DNA from: an uncultured Armatimonadota bacterium
GTDB taxonomy: Bacteria; Armatimonadota; Fimbriimonadia; Fimbriimonadales; Fimbriimonadaceae
Length of the DNA stretch: 38,090 nt
Assembly: GCA_937862825.1 (NCBI GenBank)
Contig: CALMEF010000276.1
Location: 1 to 38,090, forward strand
Direction: 5' to 3'
Each line of letters begins with the position of its first letter. Positions within the stretch are counted from its first letter, which is position 1. Positions 16,778-24,788 of this stretch are shown piece after piece. The translations under genes and the position numbers were made by a program. The notes under the pieces were generated by a model, which saw nothing but the letters and a program-made list of their open reading frames with translations, was not told the DNA's origin and searched no databases.

Positions 16778-18145
16778 ATGCGAACCCAAACTGAGCCGCA
16801 CATTCCCCTTCAGTCCATCGAGGCGGAGATGAGCGTGCTCGGCGCGATGATCCTCATGGAGTCCTCTGCAGAAGAGGCGATAAACATCATCTCTGAGGAC
16901 GATTTCTACGTCCCGGCCCATCGAGAGGTCTTCCGGGCGATGCGTAGCCTGATGAACGCGAATCGTCCGATTGACCTCGTTACCCTCAAGCTTGAACTCT
17001 TGGAACGCGGAAGCCTTGCCGAGGTGGGCGGCGAAGATTATCTCGTTCAACTTGCCGAGTTTGTTCCAAGTGCTGCAAGCGGGGGACACTATGCGCGAAT
17101 CGTGCAGGAAAAGGCGATGCTCCGACGCCTGGACCAAGCAGGTCATGAGATCGTCAAAGTCGTCCGAGAAGACGACGGGACCGCGGACGACAAACTGGAC
17201 AAGGCTGAGCAACTCGTCTTTGAGGTGGGCGCTTCCCGCCTGGGACAAGACTTCCTTGAGATCAAGAGCCTCGCCAAGGACTTCATGGTTGACATGGATA
17301 CCCTTGTTGAAACCGGCGAGCCAACACTTGGCGTCCCAAGTGGTTTCCATGATCTGGACCATATGACGACGGGGTTCTATGGCGGCGACTTTATCATTGT
17401 CGCTGCGCGTCCCTCAATGGGTAAGACCTCGCTCGTCCTCAACATGGCGATCAACGTTGCCCGAAACCGCAAATCACAGGGTAGTGTGGCCGTGTTTTCG
17501 CTTGAAATGAGCGGCAAACAACTTGCTCGCCGAATTGCGTCAATGGTTAGCGGAGTTTCAAGCAGCGTCCTCAAACGAAACGACCTCAGTCCTGACTCGT
17601 ATCGTCGGCTTGCTGACGCTTGCGAAGTCATGTACGATTTGCCTATCTACATTGACGAGTCTTCAGACATCAACGGGTTGGAAATGCGAGGGAAATGCCG
17701 TCGCCTGGCTCGCGAAGGAGGACTCTCCCTCGTTTTGGTTGACTACCTGCAGTTGATGCGTGGAAACCGTCGCACTGAAAATCGTGTGCAGGAGATTTCT
17801 GACATCGCTCGATCTCTCAAGGCGATGGCTAAAGAACTTGATGTTCCAGTGATTGCTTTGTCGCAGTTGAATCGTGCGGTCGAGAATCGTGAGAACAAAA
17901 GGCCCCAACTCTCGGACATTCGCGAGTCGGGTTCGATCGAGGCTGAAGCAGACTTGGTCATGTTCATTTATCGTGACGAGTACTACAAGGCGCGGGAAAA
18001 CCCTGAGGATTACGCGATCGAATATTCACCGGATCGAGTCGAGGAATCTGAGATCATCATTGCAAAGCATCGAAATGGCCCGGTCGGTACGGTCAAGTTA
18101 GGATTCCAGCCGTCCTATGCTCGGTTTGTCAATCTAAAGCAATGA
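16778..18145 (+). CDS. dnaB: Replicative DNA helicase
   Basis: A 455-residue DnaB. The hexamer unwinds DNA 5' to 3' on the lagging strand at the replication fork and docks primase. The N-terminal domain (about 8-110) begins with the usual LQSIEAEMSVLGAMIL. The RecA-like domain (about 180-455) has Walker A AARPSMGKT (Lys216), Walker B LVLVDYLQLM, the SLEMS motif and the arginine-finger region ending in DIRESGSIEAEADLVMF. Length is normal and no intein is inserted. The last codon overlaps the first of purD by 4 nt (ATGA). Confidence 0.98.
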   Translation: MRTQTEPHIPLQSIEAEMSVLGAMILMESSAEEAINIISEDDFYVPAHREVFRAMRSLMNANRPIDLVTLKLELLERGSLAEVGGEDYLVQLAEFVPSAASGGHYARIVQEKAMLRRLDQAGHEIVKVVREDDGTADDKLDKAEQLVFEVGASRLGQDFLEIKSLAKDFMVDMDTLVETGEPTLGVPSGFHDLDHMTTGFYGGDFIIVAARPSMGKTSLVLNMAINVARNRKSQGSVAVFSLEMSGKQLARRIASMVSGVSSSVLKRNDLSPDSYRRLADACEVMYDLPIYIDESSDINGLEMRGKCRRLAREGGLSLVLVDYLQLMRGNRRTENRVQEISDIARSLKAMAKELDVPVIALSQLNRAVENRENKRPQLSDIRESGSIEAEADLVMFIYRDEYYKARENPEDYAIEYSPDRVEESEIIIAKHRNGPVGTVKLGFQPSYARFVNLKQ

Positions 18146-19374
18146 GAGTCCTCATCCTTGGCTCGGGTGGGCGTGAACATGCATTGGCATGGCAACTATC
18201 AAAGAGCGCTGACGTTCACTGCGCGCCAGGCAACCCGGGCACTGCAAAAGTATCTACAAATCACACGATCAACCTTGGTGATCATCTGCAACTTGTCGAG
18301 TTGGCGAACCGACTAAGGCCCGACCTGATTATCATTGGTCCCGAGGATCCATTGATCACGGGAGTAGCCGATGTCCTCCGAACTGCGGGATTCGACCCAG
18401 GCAAGGCAGGGGCAAGCCTTGAAGGTTCAAAGGCCTACTCAAAGACGTTGATGGCAAAGGCAGGCGTCCCAACGGCCCGATTTCGAAACTTCACGGACCC
18501 ACAGCAGGCTCAAGAGTTTGCCCGCACATTATTCGCAACTGGGAACGGGGCCGTCGTAAAGGCGAGTGGAGCCGCCTTGGGAAAGGGAGTGATGGTTACA
18601 GATAGCGTGGAGGAGGCAATCGAAGCGATCCGTTGGATGCTTTCCGGAGGTCTCGGAGAAAGCGGCAAGGAAATCGTTGTCGAAGAGCGTCTGCTTGGCA
18701 GGGAGTTTAGTCTGCTCACGATATGCTCCGGAATGTCGTTCGTCAGCCTTCCAGTTGCCCAAGATCACAAGCGGGTCGGGGAAGGAGATGTAGGCGCAAA
18801 CACCGGAGGCATGGGGACCTTTGCTCCAGCAGACTGGGTCTCCCCGGATACGGTTCGTCAAACCCATGAGCGAGTCGTTGCGCCCATGTTGCAGCGACTC
18901 AATCAGGACGGAATCGACTATCGTGGAGTGCTTTTCTCTGGGCTACTGGTCCAAGACGGCATTCCCTATTGTCTCGAATATAACGTTAGGTTCGGCGATC
19001 CCGAAACTCAGTCCATCATGCGATTGGTCAAGTCCGGGCTGTTAGAATGCCTTACTTCGGCAGCAAGGGGCGAGGCAGTGCCGAAAGTTTCTTTATCCGA
19101 CGACTCAGCAGTTACGGTTATCGCAGCAAGTGCGGGCTACCCGGGAGAGGTTAAGAAGGACTTCCCTATCTCGCTTCCTTCAGATTCAGGGAACGTCGTC
19201 GTTTTTCACTCGGGAACTCGCGAAAGCCATGCCGGTCTGCAGACTGCTGGTGGGCGCGTGCTCGGAGTGTCCGCAACAGGTCCAACAGTGGCCGCCGCAA
19301 GAGACGAGGCTTACGAGTTTCTCAAGCATGTTTCTTTTGAGGGGATGTTCTATCGGCACGACATCGCCCGGTAA
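18142..19374 (+). CDS. purD: Phosphoribosylamine-glycine ligase
   Basis: A 410-residue ATP-grasp enzyme that joins glycine to 5-phosphoribosylamine, the second step of purine synthesis. It opens with LILGSGGREHALAWQL, the GARS N-terminal signature, and contains KASGAALGKGVMV (ATP-grasp loop), GANTGGMGTFAPA and NVRFGDPETQ (metal and substrate loop). The length is slightly below the common 420-430. It overlaps dnaB by 4 nt and is followed after 9 nt by upp, so helicase, purine synthesis and pyrimidine salvage appear linked in one transcript. The purD tail also carries the -10-like hexamer of upp. Confidence 0.97.
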   Translation: MRVLILGSGGREHALAWQLSKSADVHCAPGNPGTAKVSTNHTINLGDHLQLVELANRLRPDLIIIGPEDPLITGVADVLRTAGFDPGKAGASLEGSKAYSKTLMAKAGVPTARFRNFTDPQQAQEFARTLFATGNGAVVKASGAALGKGVMVTDSVEEAIEAIRWMLSGGLGESGKEIVVEERLLGREFSLLTICSGMSFVSLPVAQDHKRVGEGDVGANTGGMGTFAPADWVSPDTVRQTHERVVAPMLQRLNQDGIDYRGVLFSGLLVQDGIPYCLEYNVRFGDPETQSIMRLVKSGLLECLTSAARGEAVPKVSLSDDSAVTVIAASAGYPGEVKKDFPISLPSDSGNVVVFHSGTRESHAGLQTAGGRVLGVSATGPTVAAARDEAYEFLKHVSFEGMFYRHDIAR

Positions 19375-19377
19375 TCT
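19372..19377 (+). promoter_or_regulatory. -10-like hexamer upstream of upp
   Basis: TAATCT overlaps the purD stop codon and ends 6 nt before the upp ATG. The eight bases GGTAATCT plus N6 before the start recur exactly before the Gfo/Idh gene (34354-34361), in a different reading frame of the upstream gene. Confidence 0.35.
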
Positions 19378-19383
19378 GGAGAC

Positions 19384-20004
19384 ATGAGTTTAACGGTACT
19401 TGATCACCCACTCGCCGCGCACCTTGTTGCCGGGCTGAGAGACAAAGCCACAGGGCCAGAGCGCTACAGGCACCTTACCAGGGAACTTACGACCATCCTC
19501 GCGCTTGAGGCAACCCGCGGGATCAGAACGAAACAGGTGCAAATCGCAACTCCGCTCGAAGCAACAACGGTTTCTATCTTGGACCAAGGTCTTGCGGTCG
19601 TACCGATTTTACGTGCTGGGCTGGGAATGCTTGATCCGATCACAGAGTTGTTTCCGGATGTCTCAGTGGGATACATTGGGCTTGAGCGAAATCACGACAC
19701 AGCGATCGCTCATAGTTACTACTGTAAGTTGCCAGATCTTCATGGCAAATACACCCTGTGCGTCGACCCGATGCTTGCCACCGGGGGCTCGGCTTCTCAA
19801 GCCATCAACTTGATCAAGGGGCACGGTGCAGCAAACGTTGTCATGATGTGCGTTGTCGCAGCACCCGAGGGCGTTGAAAAGATCCAGCATGATCACCCAG
19901 AAGTAGAAATCGTTACGGCCGCCTACGACAGAGGTCTCAACTCGAAAAAATACATCCTTCCCGGTCTTGGAGACTTTGGCGATCGGCTATTTGGGACGAT
20001 GTAA
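19384..20004 (+). CDS. upp: Uracil phosphoribosyltransferase
   Basis: A 206-residue salvage enzyme that makes UMP from uracil and PRPP. It has the Upp opening VLDHPLAAHLVAGLRD, the LRAGLGM block, the PRPP-binding loop VDPMLATGGSA (about 127-137) and the C-terminal uracil-binding segment YDRGLNSKKYILPGLGDFGDR. Length matches the family (208-210). Its 3' end overlaps that of folD by 18 nt on the opposite strand. Confidence 0.97.
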   Translation: MSLTVLDHPLAAHLVAGLRDKATGPERYRHLTRELTTILALEATRGIRTKQVQIATPLEATTVSILDQGLAVVPILRAGLGMLDPITELFPDVSVGYIGLERNHDTAIAHSYYCKLPDLHGKYTLCVDPMLATGGSASQAINLIKGHGAANVVMMCVVAAPEGVEKIQHDHPEVEIVTAAYDRGLNSKKYILPGLGDFGDRLFGTM

Positions 20005-20847
20005 TCGTTCAGCAGCGTCAACCGCATTTGAAAGCAATGAGGCGACGGTCATCGGTCCCACACCACCTGGTACTGGCGTGATCCAATCGGCTACCGCCGA
20101 TGCCGATTCGTAGTGGACGTCACCTACATCGCCCTTACGCCCCTCAACCTTGTTGTAGCCCGCATCAACAACCACACATCCTGGTTTCAACCAGTCGCCT
20201 TGAACCATTTCTGCTCGGCCAACGGCTGCAACCAAGATGTCCGCAGACCGACACAGGTCCGGTAAGTCTTTAGTCTTTGAATGGGCAATAGTTACGGTTG
20301 CGTTCGCTTCCAAGAGCATCAGTGCTGCCGGCTTGCCCAAAATCACCGAACGCCCAATGACTACGGCATGCTGACCCGATAACGGAATCTGGTGATGGGC
20401 GAGCAACCTCATGATTCCAAGCGGGGTCGCACATCGAAAGCCGGGTAGACCCGAGACAAGGCGGCCGAGTGACTGCGAAGTTATGCCATCTGCATCCTTG
20501 TCAGGACCAAGGGCCACCAAAGCGGCGTCCTCATCCAAGTGCTTTGGCAAAGGATGTTGGAGCAACACACCATGCACCTCGGGATTGCTATTCAGTTCGG
20601 CGATTTTGTCGAGAAGTTCGTTCTGCGAGGTGTTGCTATCAACGGGAAATGACTCACTTACGATTCCGGCTTCGGCGCACCACTTCTGCTTCATGGCGAC
20701 ATAAGCGAGGCTTGCGGGGTCCGTGGTTGCAACAATGGCGTCAAGTCTTGGCTGGACGCCCCTGGATTTGAGTTCCTGAACACGTTGAGCGACCTCATCT
20801 CGAACTATTCGAGAGAGGGCTTTGCCGTCAAGAATCTTTGCACTCAA
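19987..20847 (-). CDS. folD: Bifunctional methylenetetrahydrofolate dehydrogenase/cyclohydrolase
   Basis: A 286-residue FolD. It oxidises 5,10-methylene-THF with NADP and hydrolyses the product to 10-formyl-THF, feeding purine and formyl-Met synthesis. The catalytic pair Y49xxxK53 is in the block YVAMKQKWCAEAGI. VLLQHPLPKHLD, DKDADGITSQSLGRL, VIGRSVILGKPAALML (nucleotide loop) and PVPGGVGPMTVASLL are family signatures. It overlaps the nusB 3' end by 4 nt (ATGA) and is the last gene of the accB-like to folD run. Confidence 0.97.
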   Translation of the reverse strand: MSAKILDGKALSRIVRDEVAQRVQELKSRGVQPRLDAIVATTDPASLAYVAMKQKWCAEAGIVSESFPVDSNTSQNELLDKIAELNSNPEVHGVLLQHPLPKHLDEDAALVALGPDKDADGITSQSLGRLVSGLPGFRCATPLGIMRLLAHHQIPLSGQHAVVIGRSVILGKPAALMLLEANATVTIAHSKTKDLPDLCRSADILVAAVGRAEMVQGDWLKPGCVVVDAGYNKVEGRKGDVGDVHYESASAVADWITPVPGGVGPMTVASLLSNAVDAAERLHRPK

Positions 20848-21407
20848 GATGCTTGGTCCTCGTTACGGATCTTCCAGTTTCCAACACGCGACAACTCCTC
20901 CAGCCGAGGGTCGTCGCCGGTCAAGACCTCGGGCTCCAACAACTCATCGGCTTCCTCCGGTGCTTCTTCACTCAGCGGTTTCTCTGGCGGAACCCAGTTA
21001 GCCTTGTCAGTCTTCGCAAGCAACCGCCCAAGAACACCATTGACGAACTTGCCACTTTCCGCCGTGCTGTAGCGTTTTGCAAGTTCGACAGCCTCGTTAA
21101 TAGTCACTGCCGGGGGCAAATCGGGTTCAAACATCAGTTCGTATGCGGCGATGCGCATGATGTTCCGATCAACGGCCACGATTCGCATGAAATCGTAACC
21201 TGGAGTTAGACCCTCGAGCGCACCATCGATCGTTTGGGAGTTTTGACCAATGCCCTTTACAACCTGTTCGGCATACTCAGCCAGTTCTTCCGGGAGACTG
21301 CCATTCTCAATGACATCGGCCATGGATTCGCGCAGATTCGTCTTGCCAACTTCGGCCCGATACAAGGCCATGAGCGCAGCCTCCCGAGCCTTGCGGCGAG
21401 ATTTCAA
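20844..21407 (-). CDS. nusB: Transcription antitermination protein NusB with acidic tail
   Basis: An all-helical RNA-binding protein that works with NusE/S10 on boxA in rRNA antitermination. The start is taken as TTG at 21405-21407, which overlaps the accC stop codon as TTGA and has GGAGGG just upstream; this gives 187 residues beginning KSRRKAREAALMALYRAE. The core ends near residue 140 with VDRNIMRIAAYEL, PAVTINEAVELAKRYSTAESGKF and VNGVLGRLL. A further 45 residues rich in Glu, Asp and Pro extend beyond the usual NusB end (about 140-150 residues). The role of this tail is unknown. Confidence 0.92.
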   Translation of the reverse strand: MKSRRKAREAALMALYRAEVGKTNLRESMADVIENGSLPEELAEYAEQVVKGIGQNSQTIDGALEGLTPGYDFMRIVAVDRNIMRIAAYELMFEPDLPPAVTINEAVELAKRYSTAESGKFVNGVLGRLLAKTDKANWVPPEKPLSEEAPEEADELLEPEVLTGDDPRLEELSRVGNWKIRNEDQAS

Positions 21408-22756
21408 TTGCCCTCCGCCAAGAACTTGCCCACCCACGAGGTGTGAACGTTGCCGCTCACGTAGTCAGGATGGGAAACCAACCGACGCAAAAATGGGATG
21501 TTTGTGGCTATACCTGCCACATGAAACTCAGCCAAAGCGGACTGCAGTCTGGTCACTGCCTCGGCCCGGTTAGAACCTTTCACAATCAATTTTGCCAGCA
21601 TCGGATCGTAAAAGGGCGAAACCGAGAAACCAGCATAACAGTGGGTGTCCATTCGAACACCTCGTCCCCCTGGAGCCCGCCAATCTGTGATGCAACCTGT
21701 ACTCGGCGCGAAATCGTTATCTGGGTCTTGTGCGGTGATTCGCGCTTCTATCGCGTGACCGCTCAATCGAACCTCTTCCTGTGATAGCGGCAACCGTTCT
21801 CCCGAGGCGATCCTCAGCATCAAGTGCACCAAATCTATCCCGGTGACCTCTTCGGTGACTGGGTGCTCCACCTGGAGTCGAGTATTCATCTCAAGGAAGT
21901 AGTAGTTGAAATCCTTGTCAACGAGGAATTCAACGGTTCCCGCATTGGCATAGCCCACTGCCTGGGCAACCCGGACAGCATCGCGACCCATTTGCTGGCG
22001 AACCTCATCGGGAAAGGCAGCAAACGGTGCTTCTTCAATCAACTTCTGGTGACGGAGGTTTTGAACAGAGCATTCTCGTTCACCAAGGTGAATCATGTTG
22101 CCATGCTCATCGCCGATCACTTGGATCTCTACGTGTCTCGGCTCGACCACGCACTTCTCGACGAGCATGTCGCCATTGCCAAAACTCGCTTGGGCTTCCG
22201 CGCTCGCTGTCTTCCAGTTTTGGGGAAGGTCATCCGGGCTATCGACGCGCCGAATGCCACGCCCTCCCCCACCTGCAACCGCTTTTAAGAGGATCGGATA
22301 GCCAACTTGCTGGGCGAACTCCAGTGCCTCCGTATCGGACTCAACAATGCCATCCGAGCCAGGAACCACCGGGCAATTGCTCTCAATAGCCGCTTTCTTC
22401 GCGCTCGCCTTGTCTCCCATTGCTTCTATGGCGGAAACAGGCGGGCCAATAAACTTGATATTCAGGGACGAGAGTGCTTGAGCAAAGTTGGAGCGTTCGC
22501 TGAAGTAGCCATAGCCTGGATGCACAGCCTCTGCGCCCGAGATTTGGCACGCCATCAGGACGTTGGCCAAGTTCAAGTACGAATCGGTATTGCTACCCGA
22601 TCCAACACAAATCGCCTCATCGGCCATGAGCGTATGAAGGCTCTTCGCGTCAGCCTCCGAATAGATCGCGACGGATCGGACCCCGAGTTCTCGGCAGGCG
22701 CGAATGACTCGACAAGCAATCTCACCACGATTTGCTATCAGAACCTTCTTAAACAT
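21404..22756 (-). CDS. accC: Biotin carboxylase subunit of acetyl-CoA carboxylase
   Basis: A 450-residue ATP-grasp enzyme that carboxylates biotin on BCCP, the first half of malonyl-CoA formation. It starts MFKKVLIANRGEIACRVIRA; the ATG overlaps the pseudopilin stop codon by 4 nt, and the ten residues before it are not part of the family. Key blocks: VAGGGGRGIR (glycine-rich lid), HLGERECSVQNLRHQKLIEE and EMNTRLQVEHPVTEEVTGID. The length equals that of E. coli AccC, so it is a stand-alone subunit and not a pyruvate or acyl-CoA carboxylase fusion. Its expected BCCP partner, two genes upstream, lacks the biotin lysine. Confidence 0.97.
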   Translation of the reverse strand: MFKKVLIANRGEIACRVIRACRELGVRSVAIYSEADAKSLHTLMADEAICVGSGSNTDSYLNLANVLMACQISGAEAVHPGYGYFSERSNFAQALSSLNIKFIGPPVSAIEAMGDKASAKKAAIESNCPVVPGSDGIVESDTEALEFAQQVGYPILLKAVAGGGGRGIRRVDSPDDLPQNWKTASAEAQASFGNGDMLVEKCVVEPRHVEIQVIGDEHGNMIHLGERECSVQNLRHQKLIEEAPFAAFPDEVRQQMGRDAVRVAQAVGYANAGTVEFLVDKDFNYYFLEMNTRLQVEHPVTEEVTGIDLVHLMLRIASGERLPLSQEEVRLSGHAIEARITAQDPDNDFAPSTGCITDWRAPGGRGVRMDTHCYAGFSVSPFYDPMLAKLIVKGSNRAEAVTRLQSALAEFHVAGIATNIPFLRRLVSHPDYVSGNVHTSWVGKFLAEGN

Positions 22757-23130
22757 CAATACTTCTCGTGTCCCGGATGGGGACAAGACACCGTTCCAGT
22801 GGTCGAATCATAGACGTAGGCTTCTTTGCCGATTGGGCAGTTTGAGAAGTCCTTTGGCAGCCCGCGCAGATCGGAGATTGCGTTTGGATAGCCTTCCTCT
22901 CCACCAGTTGATTGAACGTAGATCATTTGGCGAACCTGGTTCACATTGGACCGACAAACCTCATCCTTGGCACGAAGCATGGTCTGACCGATGACCGTCG
23001 CCCCCTTGCCGTCCGGGCGTGCGCTCTTCGAGTCTCCAAAAGCCCTCATTCCGACTGTAGCTCCAACTGCTAGAACAGCAATGATTGCCATCACCGCCAA
23101 TATCTCCACCAATGAAAAGGCCTTTCTCAT
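22756..23130 (-). CDS. Type II secretion/type IV pilus-like prepilin (pseudopilin)
   Basis: A 124-residue protein with a class III signal: a short basic leader MRKA, then the processing site A/F and FSLVEILAVMAIIAVLAVG, with Glu at position +5 as prepilin peptidase requires. The rest is a small soluble domain with three cysteines and C-terminal Pro/His/Gly. It sits, with 4-nt overlaps on both sides, between the accB-like gene and accC. The pilin or secretion machine it belongs to is not in the window. The combination is unexpected, as ACC genes and pseudopilins have no known joint function. Confidence 0.9.
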   Translation of the reverse strand: MRKAFSLVEILAVMAIIAVLAVGATVGMRAFGDSKSARPDGKGATVIGQTMLRAKDEVCRSNVNQVRQMIYVQSTGGEEGYPNAISDLRGLPKDFSNCPIGKEAYVYDSTTGTVSCPHPGHEKY

Positions 23131-23534
23131 GAACTCACCTTCACTCTGCCGATTTCTTGCCCGTATTGGACAGGAGAATCGTCTTCAACGCTGACCTCTA
23201 CCACTTCGCCTGAAACCTTGGACTCAACCTCTGAAGCGAGTCCGAGCGCAATGATTGAGCCGATTACGTCGCCCTTCTTGATATGGGCTCCAACAAAGAG
23301 AGCGTCCGCTCTACGGAAAAACCCGACAGCCGTAGCCTTGATGGGTGCGGTATCGTCGGATTCCGTGACCGAATCGCCGCTCGGCTCAACGGCGTGGTGA
23401 GCGACTGGCGACGAGATTGGCATCAACTTGGCTTCGAACTTGACGTCATCGTACTCCAGTTCGAGTTCCGTGCACCCATTGTCACGAGCCACCTGAAGGG
23501 CGTGCCTTATCCACCCGAACTCAGATTCCGCCAT
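23127..23534 (-). CDS. BCCP-like protein lacking the biotinylation lysine
   Basis: A 135-residue protein with the full plan of the acetyl-CoA carboxylase carrier AccB. The helical N-terminus (about 6-38, WIRHALQVARDNGCTELELE) matches the AccB N-terminal segment, a loose linker follows, and a biotinyl/lipoyl hammerhead domain covers about 64-134 (VGAHIKKGDVIG, SEVESKVSGEVVEVSVEDD, PVQYGQEIGRV). Where AccB has EAMK(L/M), this protein reads I95-A-L-G98: the modified Lys is Gly and the flanking Glu and Met are also lost. It therefore cannot be biotinylated at the usual place. I chose ATG 23534 because the family homology begins there. It heads the run pseudopilin-accC-nusB-folD. Alternatives: a structural or regulatory subunit, as plant BADC proteins are for plastid ACC. 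A true AccB would have to be elsewhere. Confidence 0.85.
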   Translation of the reverse strand: MAESEFGWIRHALQVARDNGCTELELEYDDVKFEAKLMPISSPVAHHAVEPSGDSVTESDDTAPIKATAVGFFRRADALFVGAHIKKGDVIGSIIALGLASEVESKVSGEVVEVSVEDDSPVQYGQEIGRVKVSS

Positions 23535-23556
23535 CCTTAAGAGATTACCAGCAAGA

Positions 23557-23587
23557 ACGGGTTCGAACCACATGGATTCGAACCCGT
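23557..23587 (-). terminator. Hairpin, probable terminator of the PEP-CTERM gene
   Basis: A perfect 11-bp stem (ACGGGTTCGAA with TTCGAACCCGT) closes a 9-nt loop, 20 bases beyond the PEP-CTERM stop codon. On the minus strand it is followed only by TTCTTG, so the U run is weak. It separates the PEP-CTERM gene from the accB-like gene. Confidence 0.55.
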
Positions 23588-23607
23588 CTAACAAGGCTTC
23601 GGTAAAA

Positions 23608-24246
23608 CTAGCCTCTTTTGCGACGCGCGAGGAGCCCGAGTCCAAGCAAGCCCAAAGCAAGCAAGGAAGAGGGCTCTGGCACTGCCTGAAGGTTAAAGTT
23701 GTCAACATGAACCCAACTGGCGCTCACACTAGGATCATTCCTGACGGTCAGATAAGTGGCGTCGGAGTTTGCCACAAATGAGCCAGAAAGGCTGATCCAG
23801 TTATCAACTCCACCCGTCCCAGAGAACACCAGCGTACCAAAATCGTTGGCGCTGTTGGATATCCCAATTTGGATGGGTCCATTGTTTGGGTCAAAGTCAT
23901 CAACATTGGCCGCATCGAAGCTGATCACATACTCAGTTCCGCTTACAATGCCGCTGTTCAAGTCAAACGAAAACGCGTCTACCGCGGCGATGTCTCGTTT
24001 TGAGTGAAGTCCCAACTTCCAAATCCCATCGCTGGCCGTAGGCCCGTACTCGTTTGAGTTCATGAGGTCAATCTCATCGGAATCGCCAAACCCGGTAACC
24101 CCCGAAACCAGAAGCGAAAACGCTGAGTTGGTTAGGTTGTACTCGTTGATTGCCGCCGAGTTGAACTCGAAGCTCCCGTTCAAAATCATATTGGCGCTTG
24201 CGGAGCCGGTCACGGCAAACGCTGCCAAAATCAAAATCCTTTTCAT
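23608..24246 (-). CDS. PEP-CTERM sorted extracellular protein
   Basis: A 212-residue exported protein. A signal peptide (MKRILILAAFAVTGSASA) is followed by a beta-rich domain starting with NMILNGSFEF, typical of carbohydrate-binding-like PEP-CTERM proteins (LVFSGTGGVDNWISLSG, WVHVDNFNL). The tail has the PEP-CTERM tripartite signal: VPEPSS, a hydrophobic Leu/Gly helix, then RRKRG. Such tails are processed by exosortase (EpsH/XrtA), which is not in the window. GAGGAGG stands just before the ATG. Its function on the surface is unknown. Confidence 0.93.
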   Translation of the reverse strand: MKRILILAAFAVTGSASANMILNGSFEFNSAAINEYNLTNSAFSLLVSGVTGFGDSDEIDLMNSNEYGPTASDGIWKLGLHSKRDIAAVDAFSFDLNSGIVSGTEYVISFDAANVDDFDPNNGPIQIGISNSANDFGTLVFSGTGGVDNWISLSGSFVANSDATYLTVRNDPSVSASWVHVDNFNLQAVPEPSSLLALGLLGLGLLARRKRG

Positions 24247-24341
24247 TTCTTCCTCCTCGTAAGTTTCCCGGCTGGGAATCCTACTGGTACGTGCAGTTTA
24301 GCCCAGGTGAGCATGCTGTGTAGCCAGCAAAGTTGCGAGTA

Positions 24342-24704
24342 TCAGTTTTTGCCGGGTTCGAAAAGTTCCACAAGATTGCCAACCCCGTCCTCAACGACCG
24401 CTTGTCGACCACCAGGTCCGGAGATCGGCTCGCTTCTTGGTTTAACTCCCAGGCTTGAAAGGGCTGCTTCAAGATTCTCAACGGTAACGACAATCCGGTT
24501 AAACCCACCAGGGCTGGGCTCTGTGCCATCATCAAACGGGCGTTGGGCGGACGTCCCAGGCCCACTGAGCCACAAAGTGACTCCATCGCGCTCCACCATG
24601 GCAAAGGCGTCGCCCCATTGTTCCAAGACTTCGAAACCGAGTCGGCCCGAATAGAACCCAAGGGCTGCCGTCACATCAGTTACGAGGATACGTACCGCAA
24701 CCAT
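24342..24704 (-). CDS. VOC superfamily (glyoxalase/bleomycin-resistance-like) protein
   Basis: A 120-residue protein with the paired beta-alpha-beta-beta-beta modules of the vicinal oxygen chelate fold. VRILVTDVTAALGFYSGRLGF and WGDAFAMVERDGVTLWL form the first module; IVVTVENLEAALSSLGV and AVVEDGVGNLVELFEPG the second. Members bind a divalent metal or sequester drugs; the typical final Glu (LVELFEPG) is present, but the first metal-binding His of glyoxalase I is not evident. Substrate unknown. A -10-like TATACT ends 6 nt before the ATG. Confidence 0.88.
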   Translation of the reverse strand: MVAVRILVTDVTAALGFYSGRLGFEVLEQWGDAFAMVERDGVTLWLSGPGTSAQRPFDDGTEPSPGGFNRIVVTVENLEAALSSLGVKPRSEPISGPGGRQAVVEDGVGNLVELFEPGKN

Positions 24705-24710
24705 TTAGAA

Positions 24711-24740
24711 AGTATAGGCGATCAGCCTCAGTGCCTTCAA
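24711..24740 (-). promoter_or_regulatory. Promoter of VOC gene, leaderless arrangement
   Basis: On the minus strand TTGAAG (24735-24740) and TATACT (24711-24716) are separated by 18 nt. The -10 hexamer ends 6 nt before the ATG at 24704, so the transcript should begin at or next to the start codon. This is the clearest promoter of the leaderless type in the window. Confidence 0.5.
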
Positions 24741-24748
24741 ATGACAAA

Positions 24749-24774
24749 GCCCTGCCGTCTGACGACAGCAGGGC
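24749..24774 (-). terminator. Rho-independent terminator after Ig-repeat protein gene
   Basis: GCCCTGC and GCAGGGC form a 7-bp stem with a partly paired 12-nt loop. On the minus strand it is followed by TTTGTCATTT. It lies 15 bases past the stop codon at 24789. Confidence 0.75.
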
Positions 24775-24788
24775 AAAGCGCAACGGAC

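Noticed and set aside
23557-23587. Two copies of GGTTCGAA-like T-arm sequence suggesting a tRNA
   Set aside because: They are the two arms of one palindromic hairpin. No acceptor, D or anticodon arms can be drawn around them on either strand.
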